A stretch of 64,000 nucleotides of DNA from Meiothermus sp. (GTDB taxonomy: Bacteria; Deinococcota; Deinococci; Deinococcales; Thermaceae), in the NCBI GenBank assembly GCA_026004095.1, contig BPIL01000003.1, forward strand, positions 62,001 to 126,000, in the 5' to 3' direction. Position 1 is the first letter of the stretch; every line of letters begins with the position of its first letter. Under the pieces are notes generated by a model, which saw only the letters and a list, made by a program, of their open reading frames with translations, was not told where the DNA came from and ran no database searches. The position numbers and the translations under genes are program-made. This document shows, piece after piece, positions 42,063 to 51,116 of the stretch.

Positions 42063-43247
42063 CTAGCGGTACTGGGCCAGCAGGTGCTTGGCGATGATCA
42101 CCTTCAACACCTCGCTGGTGCCCTCCCCGATGCGGGTTAGGCGGGCGTCGCGCCAGTAGCGCTCGACCGGGTACTCCTTGATGTAGCCGTAGCCGCCCAG
42201 GATCTGAATGGCCTCGTCGCAGGCCTGCACCGCTACCTCCGAGGCAAAGAGCTTGGCCTGGGCCGCGGCCGGGCCGAAGGGCTTACCGGCGTCGCGCAGT
42301 TCGGCGGCCTTCAGGTACAAGAGCCGGGCGGCTTCTAGCTGCGTAGCCATATCGGCCAGCTTGTGTGAGACCGCCTGGAACTCGGCGATGGGCCTGCCAA
42401 ACTGCTCGCGCTCGAGGGCATACTTGGTAGCAAACTCCAGAGCGGCCCGCCCCAGCCCCACCGCCATGGCGGCAATGCCGATGCGCCCGCCTTCCAGCAC
42501 CTTCATCACATCGTAGAAGCCCTTGCCCCGCTCACCCAGCAGGGCTTCTTTGGGCAAGGTAATATCCTCAAAGATTATCTGCGCGGTGTCCGAAGCGTTT
42601 AGCCCCAGCTTCTTCTCCTTGCGCCCAATCCGCAGGCCTGGAATGGGAGCCTCGAATACCAGCGCTGAGAGTCCCAGGTGCTTCTTTTCCTCGCTGGGGG
42701 CGGCATCGGTGCGGGCGTTGACCACATACACCCCGGCCACCGACCCCTGGGTGATGAACTGCTTGGAGCCGTTCAGTACCCAGTTCGAGCCGGTGTCTTC
42801 GGCTTTGGTGCGCATGGCTGCCGCGTCCGAGCCGCTGCCCGGTTCGGTGAGGCCCCAGGCTCCCAGCACCTCGGCGGAAGCCAGCCGGGGTAGATAGTGC
42901 CGCTTTTGCTGCTCGTTGCCGGCAATCAGGATATGGCCGGTGCACAGGCTGTTGTGTGAGGCCACGGTAAGCGCCAGCGAACCATCTACCGCTGCGATTT
43001 CTTCGATAATACGGGCAAAAGTACGGGTAGAGAGCCCAGCCCCGCCGTACTGCTCGGGCACCTGAGCCCCCATCACGCCCATCTGGCCCAGCTTCCTCAC
43101 GATTTCAAACGGAAAGGCGCCGGTCTCGTCGCGCTCGGCGGCGGTGGGGGCCACCTCGGCCTGCAAAAAATCCCGCAGAGCGCCGATAATCTGGCGCTCC
43201 TCACTATCCAGCTCAAACCATAAATCCCTGGGGCGATCGGCGATCAT
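42063..43247 (-). CDS. Acyl-CoA dehydrogenase
   Basis: A 394-residue flavoenzyme that introduces the alpha-beta double bond in acyl-CoA. It shows the ACAD signatures [21 protein letters not shown] and [38 protein letters not shown], with the catalytic Glu in the latter region. The closest family is short/medium-chain or isovaleryl type; substrate is not resolved. GGAGGAACTCAAAATG gives a clear start. A 24-base palindrome lies 20 bases upstream and may be the operator. Confidence 0.9.
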   Translation of the reverse strand: MIADRPRDLWFELDSEERQIIGALRDFLQAEVAPTAAERDETGAFPFEIVRKLGQMGVMGAQVPEQYGGAGLSTRTFARIIEEIAAVDGSLALTVASHNSLCTGHILIAGNEQQKRHYLPRLASAEVLGAWGLTEPGSGSDAAAMRTKAEDTGSNWVLNGSKQFITQGSVAGVYVVNARTDAAPSEEKKHLGLSALVFEAPIPGLRIGRKEKKLGLNASDTAQIIFEDITLPKEALLGERGKGFYDVMKVLEGGRIGIAAMAVGLGRAALEFATKYALEREQFGRPIAEFQAVSHKLADMATQLEAARLLYLKAAELRDAGKPFGPAAAQAKLFASEVAVQACDEAIQILGGYGYIKEYPVERYWRDARLTRIGEGTSEVLKVIIAKHLLAQYR

Positions 43248-43266
43248 TTTGAGTTCCTCCGTGGTT

Positions 43267-43290
43267 CAAATATATCACTTTTTATATTTG
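43267..43290. promoter_or_regulatory. Palindromic operator candidate upstream of acyl-CoA dehydrogenase
   Basis: CAAATATA and TATATTTG form a perfect 8-bp inverted repeat with an 8-base spacer, 20 bases before the start of the acyl-CoA dehydrogenase gene and inside an AT-rich promoter region. TetR-type fatty-acid regulators bind sites of similar size; the regulator is not known. Confidence 0.45.
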
Positions 43291-43441
43291 GTGTTGCAAA
43301 TACGTTACATTTGGAGCCTCCAGACGGGCGCGGCTTTGTGGTCAAGCAGACTGGGGATGGTATAGTGAGGTATCGTGAATCCCCAACAGCTTTGGTACAT
43401 CTGAGCTATGGGATTGCGTGTGGTTTTGGAGGAACGCTTGA

Positions 43442-43819
43442 ATGGAGCTTGAAGCCGGTGCAATCGTAGAAGGTCGTGTTACACGAATTATGGAGTTTGG
43501 GGCTTTTGTGGAGTTTCCCAACGGTGAGTCGGGGCTGGTGCATATCTCGCAGGTGGCCCACGAGTTCGTCAAGAACATCCGCGACCATTTGAATGAGGGG
43601 GATGTGGTCTCGGTGTTGGTCTTGGGACGCGACGAGAAAGGCCGCCTGGATCTTTCCATCAAAGAGCTGATCCCGGCCCCAGTGGAGCCCCCCCGGCCCA
43701 AGCGCTTGCCCCGCCAGGCTCCCGAGTTTGAGAACAAACTCAAAAGCTTTTTGCGCGGCGCTGGAGGTTTTGGCGGCGGTAAAAAGCCCGGTGGCAAGGG
43801 TGGGCGCAAGCGCCGCTAG
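43442..43819 (+). CDS. S1 RNA-binding domain protein
   Basis: A 125-residue protein. Residues 5-77 form one S1 domain (GAIVEGRVTRIMEFGAFVEFPNGESGLVHISQVAHEFVKNIRDHLNEGDVVSVLVLGRDEKGRLDLSIKEL), followed by a basic Gly/Lys-rich tail (GFGGGKKPGGKGGRKRR) suited to nucleic-acid binding. It resembles stand-alone S1 proteins such as general stress protein 13 that associate with ribosomes or RNA. It has its own terminator. Confidence 0.85.
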   Translation: MELEAGAIVEGRVTRIMEFGAFVEFPNGESGLVHISQVAHEFVKNIRDHLNEGDVVSVLVLGRDEKGRLDLSIKELIPAPVEPPRPKRLPRQAPEFENKLKSFLRGAGGFGGGKKPGGKGGRKRR

Positions 43820-43837
43820 GTTTTGTCGGTAAAGCAG

Positions 43838-43870
43838 GCCGCTCCAAAGGAATGCCCTGGAGCGGCTTTT
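43838..43870 (+). terminator. Rho-independent terminator of the S1 gene
   Basis: GCCGCTCC (43838-43845) and GGAGCGGC (43859-43866) pair perfectly over 8 bp with a 13-base loop, followed by TTTT. Confidence 0.8.
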
Positions 43871-43979
43871 GGCTATGGTTATCTGGAGGTGTCAGCGAGA
43901 ATACCTCCCATAGCATTTTTGCCTGTAGCGGGGAAATTGTGCCACTGAGAAGTAAAAAAGCACTGGGTCTATTGCATCT

Positions 43980-44774
43980 TTATTCCTGTGCATCATCCCA
44001 GCTCATGCCCATGATGCTGTAGCCCGCATCCACATACACCGTCTGGCCGGTGGTGCCGCTGGATAGGGGGGAGAGCAGGTACAGGCCCAGGTTGCCCACC
44101 TCCTCATGGGTGATCATGCGACCCAGGGGGGCCGTGGCGTTGTACTTGGCTACCATCTTGCGAAAGCCGGGGATGCTCATGGCCGCCACGGTGCGAATAG
44201 CCCCGGCGCTGATGGCGTTGACCCGGATGTTTTTCTTGCCCAACTCATAGGCCAGGTAGCGCACGCTGGCTTCCAGGGCGGCTTTGGCAATGCCCATTAC
44301 GTTGTACCGGGGCACCACCTTTTCGGAGGCGTAGTAGGTCAGGGTGACCAGGCTACCCCCTTCCCGAAGCAGCGGCTCGGCTTCGCGGGCTACGGCGACC
44401 AGCGAGTAGGCCGAGACCTGCAGGGCGGTGTTCCAGTCGGCGGCGGTGGTCTCGATGAAACGACCTTCCATGGCGGCGCGGGGGGCAAAGGCGATGGAGT
44501 GCACCAGATAGTCGAGGCCGCCCCAGGCCTGCCCCAGGTCGGCGAACATGGCCTTGAGGGCGGCTTCGTCGGTGACATCCACCTGGTACAAGCGCCGATT
44601 GGGACGGCCCGCGGTGAGTTTTTCGAGCTTTTCCCGGAGTCGCTCGCCCTGGTAGCTGAAGGCCACCTCGGCCCCGGCCGCGTGTAGCTTTTCGGCGATA
44701 GCCCAGCCCAGGCTATGCTCGTTGGTGACACCCATGACCAGGGCTTTTTTGCCGGAAAGATCAATCGGAACCAT
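43980..44774 (-). CDS. fabI: Enoyl-[acyl-carrier-protein] reductase (NADH)
   Basis: Final reductive step of each fatty-acid elongation cycle. It has 264 residues of the atypical short-chain dehydrogenase FabI: MGVTNEHSLGWAIAEKLHAAG near the N-terminus binds the cofactor, HSIAFAPRAAM lines the pocket, and the catalytic pair is the Tyr and Lys of RYNVMGIAKAAL (Tyr-x6-Lys). LSSGTTGQTVYVDAGYSIMGM closes the protein. Confidence 0.95.
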   Translation of the reverse strand: MVPIDLSGKKALVMGVTNEHSLGWAIAEKLHAAGAEVAFSYQGERLREKLEKLTAGRPNRRLYQVDVTDEAALKAMFADLGQAWGGLDYLVHSIAFAPRAAMEGRFIETTAADWNTALQVSAYSLVAVAREAEPLLREGGSLVTLTYYASEKVVPRYNVMGIAKAALEASVRYLAYELGKKNIRVNAISAGAIRTVAAMSIPGFRKMVAKYNATAPLGRMITHEEVGNLGLYLLSPLSSGTTGQTVYVDAGYSIMGMSWDDAQE

Positions 44775-45096
44775 AACCCCTGTATCTTACCCGCACCTGC
44801 TCGAGGGTGGGCAAATTCAAGTGAGGCGCCTCATGATGTAGCTGGATTACGCTGTTGGGTACATGGTTCGTTCTCCGCTCCAATTCAGCACAAATACCTT
44901 CAAGACCAGGTTTTGTAGCGGTGATGCAGGTGCTTCAACTGGGATTGGTGGTGCGGGGGGTATCCAGCGCCGGTCTACCTGGAGGGCCTGGTCTGCTGGC
45001 CTTGCACCCGCCGGATGTACGAGGCTTTTGATGGCTTGTAGCTGGGGACTAAATGTTGTATTTCATCTGGAAGATTGGTTTTTGTAGAATGCCATC
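44775..45096. other. Intergenic region without recognised feature
   Basis: About 320 bases between the divergent fabI and the DinB-like gene. Short frames here have no convincing coding character. It should hold both promoters, but I see no clear hexamer pair, terminator or RNA motif. Confidence 0.4.
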
Positions 45097-45636
45097 ATGT
45101 CTTCCGCCCAGGAGATGCTGTCGCGCTTTGGCGATGCGGCCCATTGCCTGCGCCATTTGGAGCGTTCACGGCAAGAGCTTTTGCAATTGGTGGAGGGTCT
45201 CACCGACGAGACCTTGTTGAGACGACCTGGGACAGAGGTTTGGAGTCCCGCTGAGGTGCTCGAGCACCTTGCGCTGGTGGAGGAGTCGGCGGGAAAAATT
45301 ATCCGGCGTCTGCGCAAGGTCGCCCTGGGCGAGGCCGAGCCCTTCCCGCCCCCGCCGCCTGGCCGAACCCGGCCCGATGGCCGCTTGCTGGCCCCACCCC
45401 AGATGGAGCCCCGAGGGGGTCTAACCCGTGCACAACTGCTAGAGCGCCTGGAGGCGGTGCGCCAACGCCTGCTGCTCGAGGTGGCCGAAAGCGGGGAGCG
45501 CCTGCCCTGGCCCCCTACCTATGCCCACCCCTTTTTCGGTGAGCTGACCGCCCTCGGCTGGCTACAGACCCTGGCCTACCACGAGCGGCATCATCTGCAG
45601 CAGCTCCGCCACCGGTTGAGCACCCTGGAACCCTGA
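45097..45636 (+). CDS. DinB-like superfamily protein
   Basis: A 179-residue four-helix-bundle protein. The likely metal-binding His residues are in WSPAEVLEHLALVEE (about residue 53) and in LAYHERHHLQQLRHRL near the C-terminus (His-x3-His), the DinB/YfiT pattern. Members include bacillithiol or mycothiol S-transferases and metal-dependent hydrolases. In a lineage that appears to use bacillithiol (see 48112-49548) a thiol-transferase role is possible but unproven. Confidence 0.75.
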   Translation: MSSAQEMLSRFGDAAHCLRHLERSRQELLQLVEGLTDETLLRRPGTEVWSPAEVLEHLALVEESAGKIIRRLRKVALGEAEPFPPPPPGRTRPDGRLLAPPQMEPRGGLTRAQLLERLEAVRQRLLLEVAESGERLPWPPTYAHPFFGELTALGWLQTLAYHERHHLQQLRHRLSTLEP

Positions 45637-45725
45637 GATCTAAAGGTTTATGAGCGGCGTATAAATTGATGGCAAGGGCCTATGTACCTGCTCCCAACTG
45701 TTAGGCTCTAGCTAAGGAGGGGTCT

Positions 45726-45929
45726 ATGATTCCCAACGTAGGCAGCACAGACCGGCTGGTTCGCTACATCCTGGCAGCGGTGTTTTTTCTGATCGCTTTT
45801 TTCGGTAGCAGCGGCGTCTGGGCCTGGGTGTTTGGGCTGCTGGGGGTGGTCATGGTGGTAACTGCTACCCTCAACTTCTGCCCCATCTGGGCAATGCTCA
45901 AGATTAATACTCGAGGGAAGGCCTCTTAA
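45726..45929 (+). CDS. DUF2892 small membrane protein
   Basis: A 67-residue protein with the start NVGSTDRLVRYILAAVFFLIAFFG and a second helix WVFGLLGVVMVVTATLNFCPIWAML. This is the two-helix DUF2892 (YgaP-tail) pattern with a conserved Asn-Phe-Cys-Pro turn. The function is unknown; in YgaP the domain anchors a rhodanese. An AAGGAGGG site precedes the ATG, and a terminator follows. Confidence 0.85.
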   Translation: MIPNVGSTDRLVRYILAAVFFLIAFFGSSGVWAWVFGLLGVVMVVTATLNFCPIWAMLKINTRGKAS

Positions 45930-45947
45930 CTTCACTGCTTCCCCGCT

Positions 45948-45970
45948 CCGGCCGTGAAGGCCGGGGTTTT
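45948..45970 (+). terminator. Rho-independent terminator after the DUF2892 gene
   Basis: CCGGCC-GTGAA-GGCCGG followed by GGTTTT. It separates the small membrane protein from the secreted nuclease gene. Confidence 0.8.
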
Positions 45971-46017
45971 GATTGGCGGTAGGGGCTCGTTTCGGATACA
46001 GTTTGCCTGGAGGATAT

Positions 46018-47961
46018 ATGGAGCCATTTTTGCGCATAGGGGTTTTATCGCTTCTCCTAGCGGGGTTGTTTGCGTACACACCCTTGGGAATGGGCCCGCA
46101 CGGGCTTCTATCTTTCGGTGCGTCCTCTGAGTGCGATCTGCCTTACACCCCGATCTACAAAATTCAGGGCAGCGGGATGTCGGCAGCCATCACCGGCGAT
46201 GTGGCAACCAAAGGCGTGGTGGTGGGGGATTTCGAAGGCCCCACCCCGGCCCTGCGGGGCTTCTACATCCAAGACCCCGGCGGCGACGGAGATGTGAGCA
46301 CCTCCGACGGCATCTTTGTGTTCAACGCGAACAACGACAGCGTACGCCTGGGCGAAATGGTACGGGTGGTGGGAACCGCGGGTGAGTTCCAGGATCAGAC
46401 CCAGATTAGCGCGACCTCCATTACCAGGTGCGGAACCGGCACCGTCACCCCCACCGACGTGACCCTGCCCTTTGCCTCGGCCACCGAGGCCGAGCGCTAC
46501 GAGGGTATGCTGGTGCGGCTGCCCCAGACCCTTTATGTAACCGAGCACTTTCAGCTTGGGCGCTTTGGGCAGGTGGTGCTCTCCTCCGGTGGGCGGCTGA
46601 AGCAGCCCACCCACATCACCACCCCTGGTGCAGCGGCCAACGCCCTGCAAGCCCGGAACAGCCTCAACCGCATCATCCTGGACGATGCCCTGCAGAACCA
46701 GAACCCCGATCCCATCCTGTTTGGCCGGAACGGCCAGCCCCTTAGCGCCAGCAACACCCTGCGCGGTGGTGATACCGCAACCGGCATCGTGGGGGTGATG
46801 ACCTACACCTGGGCCGGCAACGCGGCCAGTGGAAACGCCTATCGGGTGCGGCCCGTTGGGGCCCTGAATGGGTACGTTAATTTTGTAGCGGCCAACCCAC
46901 GCCCAGCCGCCCCGCCCGCGGTGGGGGGCACGCTGCGGGTGGTGGGGTTCAATCTGCTCAATTTCTTCAACACCTTTGACGGCCTGCCGGACACCGTGGA
47001 CAACTGCACCTACGGGCTGGGCGGAGCCCCCGCCGACTGCCGCGGGGCCGATACCCCGGCCGAGTTTGACCGCCAGTGGCCCAAAACGGTGGCGGCCATC
47101 CTGGCTATGAACCCGGATGTGCTGGGGCTCAACGAGCTCGAGAACGACGGGTACGGCCCCGATAGCGCCATCGCCTTTTTGGTGAATAAACTCAATGAAG
47201 CCACCGCCCCGGGAACCTATGCTTTTATTGACGTGGACGCAGCCACCGGGCAGGTGAACGCCCTGGGCACCGACGCCATCAAGGTGGGCCTGATTTACAA
47301 GCCGGCCCGCGTGACCCCGGTGGGCCGAACTGCGGTGCTTAACACCCCGGCCTTTATTAACGGCGGCGACAGCGCCCCGCGCAACCGGGCTTCGCTGGCC
47401 CAGGCCTTCCGGCAAAACGACAACGGGGCCATTTTTATCGTGAACGTGAACCACCTCAAGAGCAAGGGCTCGCCCTGCGACCTGCCGGATCAGGGCGACG
47501 GCCAGGGCAACTGTAACGCGGTGCGCACCAAGGCTGTCCAGCAACTGGTGGCCTGGCTGGCGACGAACCCCACCGGCGTGGCCGACCCGGATGTACTCTT
47601 GATTGGCGACTACAACGCTTATGCCCAGGAAGACCCCATTGCCACGCTCAAGAAGGCTGGCTTTATCAACCTGCTCGAGGCCCGCCTGGGCCCCGATGCC
47701 TACTCCTATGTGTTTGATGGGCAGTGGGGCTACCTGGACTACGCGCTGGCCTCGCCCTCGCTGAATGCCCAGGTGTCGGGGGTGGCTGAGTACCACATCA
47801 ATGCCGACGAACCCAACGTTCTTGACTACAACACCAACTTCAAAACCCCCAACCTGCAGGCTGTCCTTTATGCCCCAGATCAATACCGTGTTTCTGACCA
47901 CGACCCGGTGGTGGTGGGGTTGAATCTGAGGGCAGAATCACAGCCCCCGGCCAGACCGTAG
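46018..47961 (+). CDS. Secreted ExeM/NucH-like endonuclease
   Basis: A 647-residue exported protein. After a signal peptide (IGVLSLLLAGLFAYTPLG), an N-terminal beta domain of the OB type carries YIQDPGGDGDVSTSDGIFVF and VRVVGTAGEFQDQTQIS (about residues 60-140). The catalytic endonuclease/exonuclease/phosphatase domain occupies about 305-640: RVVGFNLLNFFNTFD, VLGLNELENDGYGPDSAI, NVNHLKSKGSPC, LLIGDYNAYAQEDP and RVSDHDPVVVGL, with metal and catalytic residues in the last four. It is likely used to degrade extracellular DNA for nutrients or biofilm release. ATG 46018 has GGAGGA at the right distance. Two pairs of Cys suggest disulfides. Confidence 0.85.
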   Translation: MEPFLRIGVLSLLLAGLFAYTPLGMGPHGLLSFGASSECDLPYTPIYKIQGSGMSAAITGDVATKGVVVGDFEGPTPALRGFYIQDPGGDGDVSTSDGIFVFNANNDSVRLGEMVRVVGTAGEFQDQTQISATSITRCGTGTVTPTDVTLPFASATEAERYEGMLVRLPQTLYVTEHFQLGRFGQVVLSSGGRLKQPTHITTPGAAANALQARNSLNRIILDDALQNQNPDPILFGRNGQPLSASNTLRGGDTATGIVGVMTYTWAGNAASGNAYRVRPVGALNGYVNFVAANPRPAAPPAVGGTLRVVGFNLLNFFNTFDGLPDTVDNCTYGLGGAPADCRGADTPAEFDRQWPKTVAAILAMNPDVLGLNELENDGYGPDSAIAFLVNKLNEATAPGTYAFIDVDAATGQVNALGTDAIKVGLIYKPARVTPVGRTAVLNTPAFINGGDSAPRNRASLAQAFRQNDNGAIFIVNVNHLKSKGSPCDLPDQGDGQGNCNAVRTKAVQQLVAWLATNPTGVADPDVLLIGDYNAYAQEDPIATLKKAGFINLLEARLGPDAYSYVFDGQWGYLDYALASPSLNAQVSGVAEYHINADEPNVLDYNTNFKTPNLQAVLYAPDQYRVSDHDPVVVGLNLRAESQPPARP

Positions 47962-48111
47962 GGCCGGGGTTATGTCGGCGGTCGCACGGCAGGAGACCTC
48001 TGGACGCGGCCTGTCAAGGCTGCGCTTGAATCCTTCACCGCCGTGCGCAGTCGGAGGTGAGGGATTCGGGCCGACCGGTTCCAGAAGTGAGCAATACTGA
48101 CGGAATGCGTA

Positions 48112-48759
48112 TCAGAGCGTGTCGAGGCGGGCCCGCAGTTGTTGGGCGCGCTCAAATAGCGGCGTGGCCTGGGGGTTGGCTTGCTCAAACTGCAGGATGG
48201 TCATGGGGTGGATGTGGTGCTCGTCGGGGTTGCCAAACAGGGAGTTGAGCAGTTCGAACTCCTCCTGCGAGCGTAGCGAGGCGTCCTCGCGGAACATGTT
48301 GAGGTAGGCCCAGGCGAACTGCTGCTCGCTGATTGCTCCGCTCAGGTAGGCGTCCAGAAGCCGCTTGTAGGGCTCGAGGTTGCTTCTACCCCCTTCTTGT
48401 GCGGGTTCGACCTTTACATCCGGGAGGTGTTGCTGGAAGAGGGCCTCGAGGTTTTCCAGGGTGATCTCCCAGTTGTTCAGCTCGAAAAGCGGCTGGCCGT
48501 TGCGGAACAGAATAATTTGCGGGGAGTGGTGCACAATGCCGGTGCGCTCGGCCACCCGGTTCGAGGCTGGGCGGTGCTCCACCACCTTGATGATGCCCAC
48601 CGGAATTTCGGGCCGCTCGCGCAGCATTTTTTCGACGTTGCCCCAGCCCTGCATGGTCTTGTGGCAGGTGCCGGCCTTGAAGATGGCCGTGATGGGTTTG
48701 CTGTCGATAAAAGCGTCGGCCTCTTCGGGGGTGGTGATGGCGAACATGCGCTCTCTCAT
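48112..48759 (-). CDS. Monothiol bacilliredoxin-like protein (BrxC/YtxJ, DUF2847) with C-terminal extension
   Basis: A 215-residue protein. The first ~105 residues have a thioredoxin fold of the YtxJ type: [22 protein letters not shown] with the single active Cys, then [39 protein letters not shown]. The remaining ~100 residues are helical and not recognised. BrxC proteins reduce bacillithiol-mixed disulfides. The next upstream gene is a BshB-like deacetylase of bacillithiol synthesis, which supports the call. The start may be the Met four codons further in (48747). Confidence 0.7.
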   Translation of the reverse strand: MRERMFAITTPEEADAFIDSKPITAIFKAGTCHKTMQGWGNVEKMLRERPEIPVGIIKVVEHRPASNRVAERTGIVHHSPQIILFRNGQPLFELNNWEITLENLEALFQQHLPDVKVEPAQEGGRSNLEPYKRLLDAYLSGAISEQQFAWAYLNMFREDASLRSQEEFELLNSLFGNPDEHHIHPMTILQFEQANPQATPLFERAQQLRARLDTL

Positions 48760-48813
48760 GGGTTTGAGTCTAACCCTCGAGGCCGCCCATAACCGTCAGC
48801 CGGAACACTTCCC

Positions 48814-49548
48814 CTAAGGCCGGGCATACCAGAGCAGTTCGTGTTGTATGGGCCCTTCATAACCTGCTAGGTGGAAGGTTTCGCTGGCTAGCCGGGAGCT
48901 AAAGCGATCCATAAAGTTGAGCACCGAGAGGGCCTGGGAGCGGTGCTGGGCCATGGCCCGCAGTTTTTGCAGCAGCACCTCCATGGGCAGGTGGCGCACG
49001 TGGTTGGGGGGCAGCCAGCCCTCCAGATACTCCGGCAGCGGTTGTGGGGAGGCGTAAAAGAATAGCTTGATCTTCTGTCCGGACTTTTCTACGGCCTTCA
49101 CCACAAACCGATGGGTGGCGACGTGGTCGGGGTGGCGGTTGGAGCCGTTGGGGCCAAAGGTAATGATGGCCCTGGGCCGCAGCACCTCGAGGCGCCACAG
49201 CAACAGATCGACAATTTCGGGGTGATCGGCCACGCCCTGCGGGGTGGAAAAACCGTGGCCCCTGGCTTCGCCGTCCACCGGGTTGTTGGGTAGACCGTTG
49301 GGGAAATCGTAGAGCTCGAGGTGGCCCAGTTTGAGAATTTGCGCCGCCCGCTGTAGCTCCTGGGCTCGCAGTTCACCCAACTCCTCCGGCCTGCACAGCC
49401 CCAGGGTTCGCCCGGCCTCGCCTTTGGTAAGGGTGATCAGGCCGGTCTCCAGCCCCCAGTCGGCGTATTGAATGAGCGTTCCGCCTGCGCCGAACACCTC
49501 GTCGTCGGGGTGAGGCACCACCACCAGCAAGTCCATGGGCTCTATCAT
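48814..49548 (-). CDS. PIG-L/LmbE deacetylase, probable bacillithiol biosynthesis deacetylase
   Basis: A 244-residue zinc deacetylase. The metal motif is VVPHPDDEVFGAGGTL near the N-terminus (His-Pro-Asp-Asp) and the third ligand is in SNRHPDHVATHRFV. BshB removes the acetyl group from GlcNAc-malate during bacillithiol synthesis, and the fit to that branch is good (GEAGRTLG, LYDFPNGLPNN). The frame begins at 49572; an ATG at 49548 behind AGGTGG is chosen and 49536 is also possible. It lies downstream of the pectin operon on the same strand. Confidence 0.75.
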   Translation of the reverse strand: MIEPMDLLVVVPHPDDEVFGAGGTLIQYADWGLETGLITLTKGEAGRTLGLCRPEELGELRAQELQRAAQILKLGHLELYDFPNGLPNNPVDGEARGHGFSTPQGVADHPEIVDLLLWRLEVLRPRAIITFGPNGSNRHPDHVATHRFVVKAVEKSGQKIKLFFYASPQPLPEYLEGWLPPNHVRHLPMEVLLQKLRAMAQHRSQALSVLNFMDRFSSRLASETFHLAGYEGPIQHELLWYARP

Positions 49549-49581
49549 GGCCCACCTACACGGCCCGCGCAACCGCAGCGC

Positions 49582-50718
49582 TCAGAGCTCGAGCAGATAC
49601 AGGTTGACCCGCCCGCCCCGGTCGGAAGCATAGAGGATGCGCTTCCCGTCCCAGCTCCAGGTGGGGTGGCAGTGGCTGGCCTGGGTGTGCCAGGAGGTGC
49701 CGTGCTCGCACAGCACCTCGAGCCGGGCCTGCTCCCCGGAGATATCGATGAGCACCAGGTTGTCGGCATCATCGCCCACCAGCAGGGTGTTGGAGGGGTT
49801 GGCGTGGTAATGGTTGCAGTAAAAAGGCATCTCGATCCGGCGTACCAGCCGCCCTTCGCGATCCATCAGGCCCACATATGGACGGAAGTTGTCTGGAGAG
49901 GGGGATTGCACCACCGCCTGGGTCTTGGCGGAGGTGATGGTGCCGTCGTGGCCGGGGCCGCGGTTATCGAAGAAAATCAGCCCATCCTGGGTCCAGAACT
50001 CGTGGCCGACCGAGTCCTGCTCATCCTGGCGAAAGATGGGTTTTACTTGCCGGGCGGCCAGGTCGAGCAGCCAGATGCGCTGGGTTACCAGGTTCCAGGG
50101 GCCTTCGTGGCAGAACATGGCCAGGGTGGGGTCGTCCGGTGCGAACTGGAAGTGCCCCAGCCAGTGGGTGTCGCAGTGAACGTCGAACCAGCTCGAGCCG
50201 TCGGTGCGGGCCAGGGTGATGCGTCCATCCTTGATCTGATAGAAACTCTCCTTAAAGCCCCCGTAGTTGACGTTGGTGTTGACGGCCTTAACCCGTTCGT
50301 TGCGGGCAAACCCCACATACCGGCGGTTGGGGCTGATCGAAGGGGAGTAGAGGTTGTAGTCCCCTTTGTCTTCGTAGAGCACGGTGGTTTTCCCGGTGCG
50401 GGTGTTCAAAAGCTTAACCTTTCCGGCCGTCAGGTAGGCGATCAGCTCGCTGTCGGGGGTTTTGGTGACACTGCCAACTGGCTGGTCTTCGTCGGTAAGC
50501 TGGGTGATCTCGCCGGTCAGGTAGTTCAGGCGAAAGAGGTTGTAGTGCGGGTTTTCGTGCGGGGCGCGTTCCTGCTTGGCGGCCCGGTCTGAGCGGAAGA
50601 TGATCTCGGGCCGGGTGAGATCGAAGGCGTTTTCGGTGAAGTAGAGGTGTACGTTGTTCCCTCGGTCGGTGAGCTGGGTGATGAGCCGACCGGTTCGAGG
50701 GTCGCGGAACTGGCGCAT
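49582..50718 (-). CDS. ogl: Oligogalacturonate lyase
   Basis: Cytosolic family PL22 enzyme that splits unsaturated digalacturonate into 5-keto-4-deoxyuronate (DKI). It has 378 residues arranged as a seven-bladed beta-propeller with repeats like ITQLTDRGNNVHLYFT and ITQLTDEDQPVGSV. Candidate metal-site His residues are in DTHWLGHFQF, FCHEGPWNLVTQRIW, DSVGHEFWT and CNHYHANPSN. The ATG at 50718 has AGGAG nearby; eight upstream codons are rejected. It is the last sugar-specific gene of the pectin operon. Confidence 0.9.
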   Translation of the reverse strand: MRQFRDPRTGRLITQLTDRGNNVHLYFTENAFDLTRPEIIFRSDRAAKQERAPHENPHYNLFRLNYLTGEITQLTDEDQPVGSVTKTPDSELIAYLTAGKVKLLNTRTGKTTVLYEDKGDYNLYSPSISPNRRYVGFARNERVKAVNTNVNYGGFKESFYQIKDGRITLARTDGSSWFDVHCDTHWLGHFQFAPDDPTLAMFCHEGPWNLVTQRIWLLDLAARQVKPIFRQDEQDSVGHEFWTQDGLIFFDNRGPGHDGTITSAKTQAVVQSPSPDNFRPYVGLMDREGRLVRRIEMPFYCNHYHANPSNTLLVGDDADNLVLIDISGEQARLEVLCEHGTSWHTQASHCHPTWSWDGKRILYASDRGGRVNLYLLEL

Positions 50719-50771
50719 GGTGTCTCCTTGCATCAATGGCACGGTTAGGGCCCGATCCTCCAGGGGGCCGG

Positions 50772-51107
50772 CTACTCCGGATGGGCGGTGGGGCCATCCA
50801 GCAGATCCTCGCGCAGAGGGGAGAACACATCGAGCAGTTCCCCCGCCTCCAGCGCCTCGGCGCCGTGCTCGAGGCCGCCGGGGATGAGCAGGCTTTCACC
50901 TGCAACCACCTCCCGCGCCTCCTGGCCCAGCCAGAAGCGGAAGCGTCCGCTCAGTACCTGGGTAAGCTGCTCGTGTGGGTGGGTGTGCGCGGTGCCTGCT
51001 GCGCCTTTGGCAAAACGAACCCGCACCGCCATCATGCGCTGGCCTAAAGCCACCAGCCGGCGTTCGATGCCTGGTTCCACGGCTTCCCAATCTCCGTTTA
51101 ACTGCAT
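50772..51107 (-). CDS. kdgF: KdgF-like cupin of uronate degradation
   Basis: A 111-residue single-domain cupin. Metal ligands of the fold are visible in AHTHPHEQLTQVLSGRFRFWLG (two His and a Gln/Glu position) and IPGGLEHGAEAL. KdgF converts unsaturated galacturonate into the linear DKI form, and the gene lies between ogl and kdgK. The ATG at 51107 has GGAG five bases upstream, while the GTG two codons earlier overlaps that ribosome site. Confidence 0.8.
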   Translation of the reverse strand: MQLNGDWEAVEPGIERRLVALGQRMMAVRVRFAKGAAGTAHTHPHEQLTQVLSGRFRFWLGQEAREVVAGESLLIPGGLEHGAEALEAGELLDVFSPLREDLLDGPTAHPE

Positions 51108-51116
51108 GTGCACTCC

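Noticed and set aside
46108-47901. 597-codon frame antisense to the secreted nuclease
   Set aside because: Shadow frame, rich in Gly, His and Val with no protein family features; the nuclease frame has signal peptide and catalytic motifs.
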